This document shows positions 62,213-64,000 of a stretch of DNA of 64,000 nucleotides, piece by piece. The translations under genes were made by a program, and so were the position numbers. The stretch spans positions 62,001 to 126,000 of the forward strand of contig NZ_LUKF01000003.1 in NCBI RefSeq assembly GCF_001592755.1, given 5' to 3'. How positions within the stretch are numbered: the stretch's first letter is position 1; every line of letters starts with the position of its first letter. A model generated the notes under the pieces. That model worked only from the letters and a program-made list of their open reading frames with translations, did not search any database and was not told the origin of the DNA. The stretch comes from Bdellovibrio bacteriovorus. GTDB lineage: Bacteria; Bdellovibrionota; Bdellovibrionia; Bdellovibrionales; Bdellovibrionaceae.

Positions 62213-62686
62213 ATGAACTCTCAGCAAGTTGACGAACAACGCGGGCGAATGATTCTAAATCACTTTCACAACTATAACGTAAAGCACTTTCCGAACGTAT
62301 ATAAGTTGGATTTTGAAACGCTGATTCGCACTATCGAAGCAAAAAAAGGCGCAAGGTTTTTCCTTGAGGGCCTCGGCATGGCTGCAAACGCAATCCCAAT
62401 GGATGACGAAGACTGCGAAGACGCAATGATAAAACTTGCGAAACTTTCGCAAGGTCGTATCCCGGAAAACTGGAATACTTTTATCAAAGCACTCAGCGAT
62501 CAGGCGCAAGATATTAAATGGGATAATCTTGTGATGACAGTCGGCGGTGAGGTTGCCGAAAAAGTCGCCGACGGTTTTGCGGAGGTTGGCAATGTTACCT
62601 TGGACACACTCAAGAGTGTTGGCACAGTGTTGCCGCTTTTTGTGGTGGGCGCATTGGGCTTTTTTATCTTCAATAAGGTGAAGTGA
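62213..62686 (+). CDS. C-terminally anchored phage membrane protein (157 aa)
   Basis: GGAG lies 8 nt before the ATG at 62213. Residues 1-125 are soluble and helical, then one membrane helix (VLPLFVVGALGFFIF) with NKVK tail. Stop overlaps the next start (TGATG). Same tail-anchored layout as its neighbours. Confidence 0.68.
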   Translation: MNSQQVDEQRGRMILNHFHNYNVKHFPNVYKLDFETLIRTIEAKKGARFFLEGLGMAANAIPMDDEDCEDAMIKLAKLSQGRIPENWNTFIKALSDQAQDIKWDNLVMTVGGEVAEKVADGFAEVGNVTLDTLKSVGTVLPLFVVGALGFFIFNKVK

Positions 62687-63255
62687 TGCCCTTTTATTTG
62701 TTGGCCGGACTGATCGGCGTGGTTTTTTTAGGTTTTTCGCAGAAAGAGGAGATCAAAACCGTCATGCAAAAAACAAACGGCTCTTGGACAAGGTGGGATG
62801 CTGATTTTAAAGCCGCCGCCGCAAAATGGAAGCTTTGGCCGAACGCTTGGAAGGACTTGAAAGCTATCTGCATGAATGAGTCGAGTCTTGGCGAAGCAAA
62901 ATCAGTAAAGCACGGCTTGCAATATCCCAACGATATTGAGGCATCAAAGTCCTACGATGGAAAGTCATGGGGAATAATGCAAGTGACCTTAACAACTGCG
63001 CAGTGGCTTGACAGCTCTGCAACGGAGGCGAAACTCAATGACCCAATATATTCCATTGATCTTGCTGCTCGTTATCTTGCTTATCTCCGCAAGCTTTTTC
63101 CCGGTGAGTTGGCCACTGATATTCAGTGGATTATTAAGTCGTATAATCAAGGGCCGGGAAACTCCCAAAAAGAACGTGCCGGAACGTCCAAGGGATATGC
63201 TGGAGAGTATTGGGCAAGATTTCAGCGAAACCGACAACGTGTCGAGGAGGGATAA
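62686..63255 (+). CDS. Membrane-anchored lytic transglycosylase (PRD1 P7-like)
   Basis: A 190-residue protein with an N-terminal membrane segment (FYLLAGLIGVVFLGF). Its SLT domain shows catalytic Glu in CMNESSLGEA, GKSWGIMQVT, IIKSYNQGPGN and GYAGEYWARFQ. In PRD1 the virion transglycosylase P7 opens peptidoglycan during entry; the anchor here fits a virion-bound entry enzyme rather than a free endolysin. Its 3' third contains another reading frame. Confidence 0.85.
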   Translation: MPFYLLAGLIGVVFLGFSQKEEIKTVMQKTNGSWTRWDADFKAAAAKWKLWPNAWKDLKAICMNESSLGEAKSVKHGLQYPNDIEASKSYDGKSWGIMQVTLTTAQWLDSSATEAKLNDPIYSIDLAARYLAYLRKLFPGELATDIQWIIKSYNQGPGNSQKERAGTSKGYAGEYWARFQRNRQRVEEG

Positions 63256-63394
63256 GATGTTCAAAAAAATAAAACTGAAAGTTGTGGGCATGATAATCGC
63301 AATCGCTCTTGCAGCGGCAGCGGGTTATCTTGGCGTGAGTGAACAAGACTTGCGAGACGCAGCTCTTGGAACGGCACCTATTGAGGCAGAATAA
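63038..63394 (+). CDS. Overlapping hydrophobic protein, possible long form (118 aa)
   Basis: ATG at 63038 with GGAGG 9 nt upstream, inside the transglycosylase gene in another frame (overlap about 218 nt). It begins with two hydrophobic segments (YIPLILLLVILLISASFF and SWPLIFSGLLSRII), then polar residues, and is in frame with the short gene starting at 63257. It may be a long holin-like form with the short form as antagonist. Chance overlap is possible. Confidence 0.4.
   Translation: MTQYIPLILLLVILLISASFFPVSWPLIFSGLLSRIIKGRETPKKNVPERPRDMLESIGQDFSETDNVSRRDKMFKKIKLKVVGMIIAIALAAAAGYLGVSEQDLRDAALGTAPIEAE
63257..63394 (+). CDS. 45-residue membrane protein
   Basis: Strong GAGGAGG at 63244-63250 before the ATG. 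One membrane helix (VVGMIIAIALAAAAGYLG) preceded by a basic FKKIKLK segment and followed by an acidic tail. Either the sole product or the short product of a two-start gene. Confidence 0.65.
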   Translation: MFKKIKLKVVGMIIAIALAAAAGYLGVSEQDLRDAALGTAPIEAE

Positions 63395-63612
63395 TGGAAG
63401 AGATAAGAGCGGTCATCGGCGATCAAAATATGCAAAATGCTTTTTGGCTTGTGGTGGGCTCTTTGGTTCTTTCAAACGCGGGACTTATCGCAAGCGGCGT
63501 GGTCTCGCACTTTCGCAAGATTCGCAAAATGCGAAGGGATATTGACACAGCTTGGGTTGAAATTCGTTTACTAAAAAAGGCTTTGGCCGACAAAGAAGGA
63601 GAAGAAAAATGA
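63394..63612 (+). CDS. 72-residue membrane/coiled-coil protein
   Basis: Begins one base over the preceding stop. One membrane helix (AFWLVVGSLVLSNAGLIASG) then a basic, helical coiled coil (RRDIDTAWVEIRLLKKALAD). Layout resembles spanin or holin partners in lysis cassettes; assignment uncertain. Confidence 0.6.
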   Translation: MEEIRAVIGDQNMQNAFWLVVGSLVLSNAGLIASGVVSHFRKIRKMRRDIDTAWVEIRLLKKALADKEGEEK

Positions 63613-64000
63613 AGTCTTGGATTGTTCACTATAAAAATAAGTTTCCGGGTTGCACAGTAAACGCGACAGAAAACTCTCTTGATGTTTTCGGCGCGGACGG
63701 CTCGCACCTTGTGAGTCTCGTCAAAAACGGCGCGGGCCAGTGGGTTGACCGCTCTGAAGAGATGGGTTGCGCAAAAAAGCACTGCACAGCTCCTATTCCA
63801 CGCGATGCGCGAGTCCACAAACTTTGCAAAGTAACGGGGAATATCATTCCCGATGAAGAAGCGGGCGAACGCGTGAAAGCTCGTCGTGCAGTGATGAACT
63901 CTGCGGGTGAGGTTCGCACTATTGCTGAAATGCAAGCACAGGGGCACGAGTTCGATGCGAAGGGTGGGTTGATCAAAAAGACTCAGACTCCGCAAGTATC
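63609..64000 (+). CDS. Partial phage-region protein, unknown
   Basis: Open to the right edge of the window (about 130 residues seen). Starts MKSWIVHYKNKFPG. Several Cys and His (EEMGCAKKHCTAPIP, VHKLCKVTGNI) suggest a zinc-binding fold. Overlaps the previous gene by 4 nt (ATGA). No family recognised. Confidence 0.6.
   Translation, partial: MKSWIVHYKNKFPGCTVNATENSLDVFGADGSHLVSLVKNGAGQWVDRSEEMGCAKKHCTAPIPRDARVHKLCKVTGNIIPDEEAGERVKARRAVMNSAGEVRTIAEMQAQGHEFDAKGGLIKKTQTPQV

Noticed and set aside
1-64000. CRISPR arrays, IS elements, tRNA or rRNA genes
   Set aside because: No regularly spaced repeats, transposase motifs or cloverleaf/TPC-loop sequences were found on reading both strands.

Overview
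The window reads as chromosomal DNA of a Bdellovibrio-like predatory deltaproteobacterium (Bdellovibrionota). This is an inference from overall style: moderate GC, many small secreted proteases and lipoproteins, SLT-type muramidases, several M23/S1/S8/P1 peptidases, a polyamine ABC system and many orphan stress-type proteins. No rRNA or marker gene is present to prove it. No tRNA, rRNA, IS element or CRISPR array was found.

Layout. 1-2.1 kb: end of a subtilisin-like protease, a thermonuclease, a VOC protein and an HD hydrolase. 2.1-4 kb (minus): MarR regulator, then a coupled pseudouridine synthase/RlmE pair. 4-8.9 kb: a polyamine ABC transporter (potABC plus an MFS gene on minus, potD divergent only 29 nt away). 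9-12 kb: alpha/beta hydrolase coupled to an ABC-F ATPase with a palindrome-rich leader. 12-15.6 kb: DEAD-box helicase with an Arg/Gly/Ser tail, flanked by two paralogous SLT-like secreted proteins. 15.6-24.1 kb: STAS protein, TolC-family protein, small envelope proteins, FAD/Rieske oxidoreductase, CvfB-like S1 protein, HflX, SRPBCC protein. 24.1-26.9 kb: DUF488 protein and a TonB-dependent receptor directly under a TPP riboswitch, hence a probable thiamine importer. 26.9-30.9 kb: giant SNF2/SWIM ATPase. 31-38.5 kb: small stress-type proteins, PEBP, DDAH, TruC-like synthase, Tat-exported PhoD phosphatase, zinc alcohol dehydrogenase. 38.5-46.5 kb: ArsR and TetR regulators with clear palindromic operators beside the genes they should control (MFS pump; metallo-beta-lactamase-fold lipoprotein), a HEAT protein, an M23 peptidase with C-terminal tandem repeats and a hairpin-masked ribosome binding site, and a TfoX-like protein. 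47.6-54.6 kb: P1 peptidase and PrpF-like isomerase operon, trypsin-like protease, methyltransferase, VOC/YCII-like pair, SpoIIAA-like and SnoaL-like proteins.

54.6-64 kb is different in character. After a roughly 650-nt gene-free, hairpin-rich stretch come about 18 tightly packed, same-strand, often overlapping small genes. They include an A32/FtsK-HerA-type packaging ATPase, a 34-residue membrane peptide, a 376-residue beta-rich probable double-jelly-roll major capsid protein, a GNAT-like protein, many small proteins with one C-terminal membrane helix and a basic tail, two likely vertex/spike proteins, and a membrane-anchored lytic transglycosylase followed by small membrane proteins. The order ATPase - tiny membrane peptide - capsid protein matches PRD1 genes IX-XX-III. 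I infer an integrated (or co-assembled) tailless, internal-membrane phage of the PRD1/PM2 kind (Varidnaviria-like). No tail, portal or terminase gene is seen. No integrase or replication gene lies inside the window, and the element runs off the right edge. This is the most exciting part of the window.
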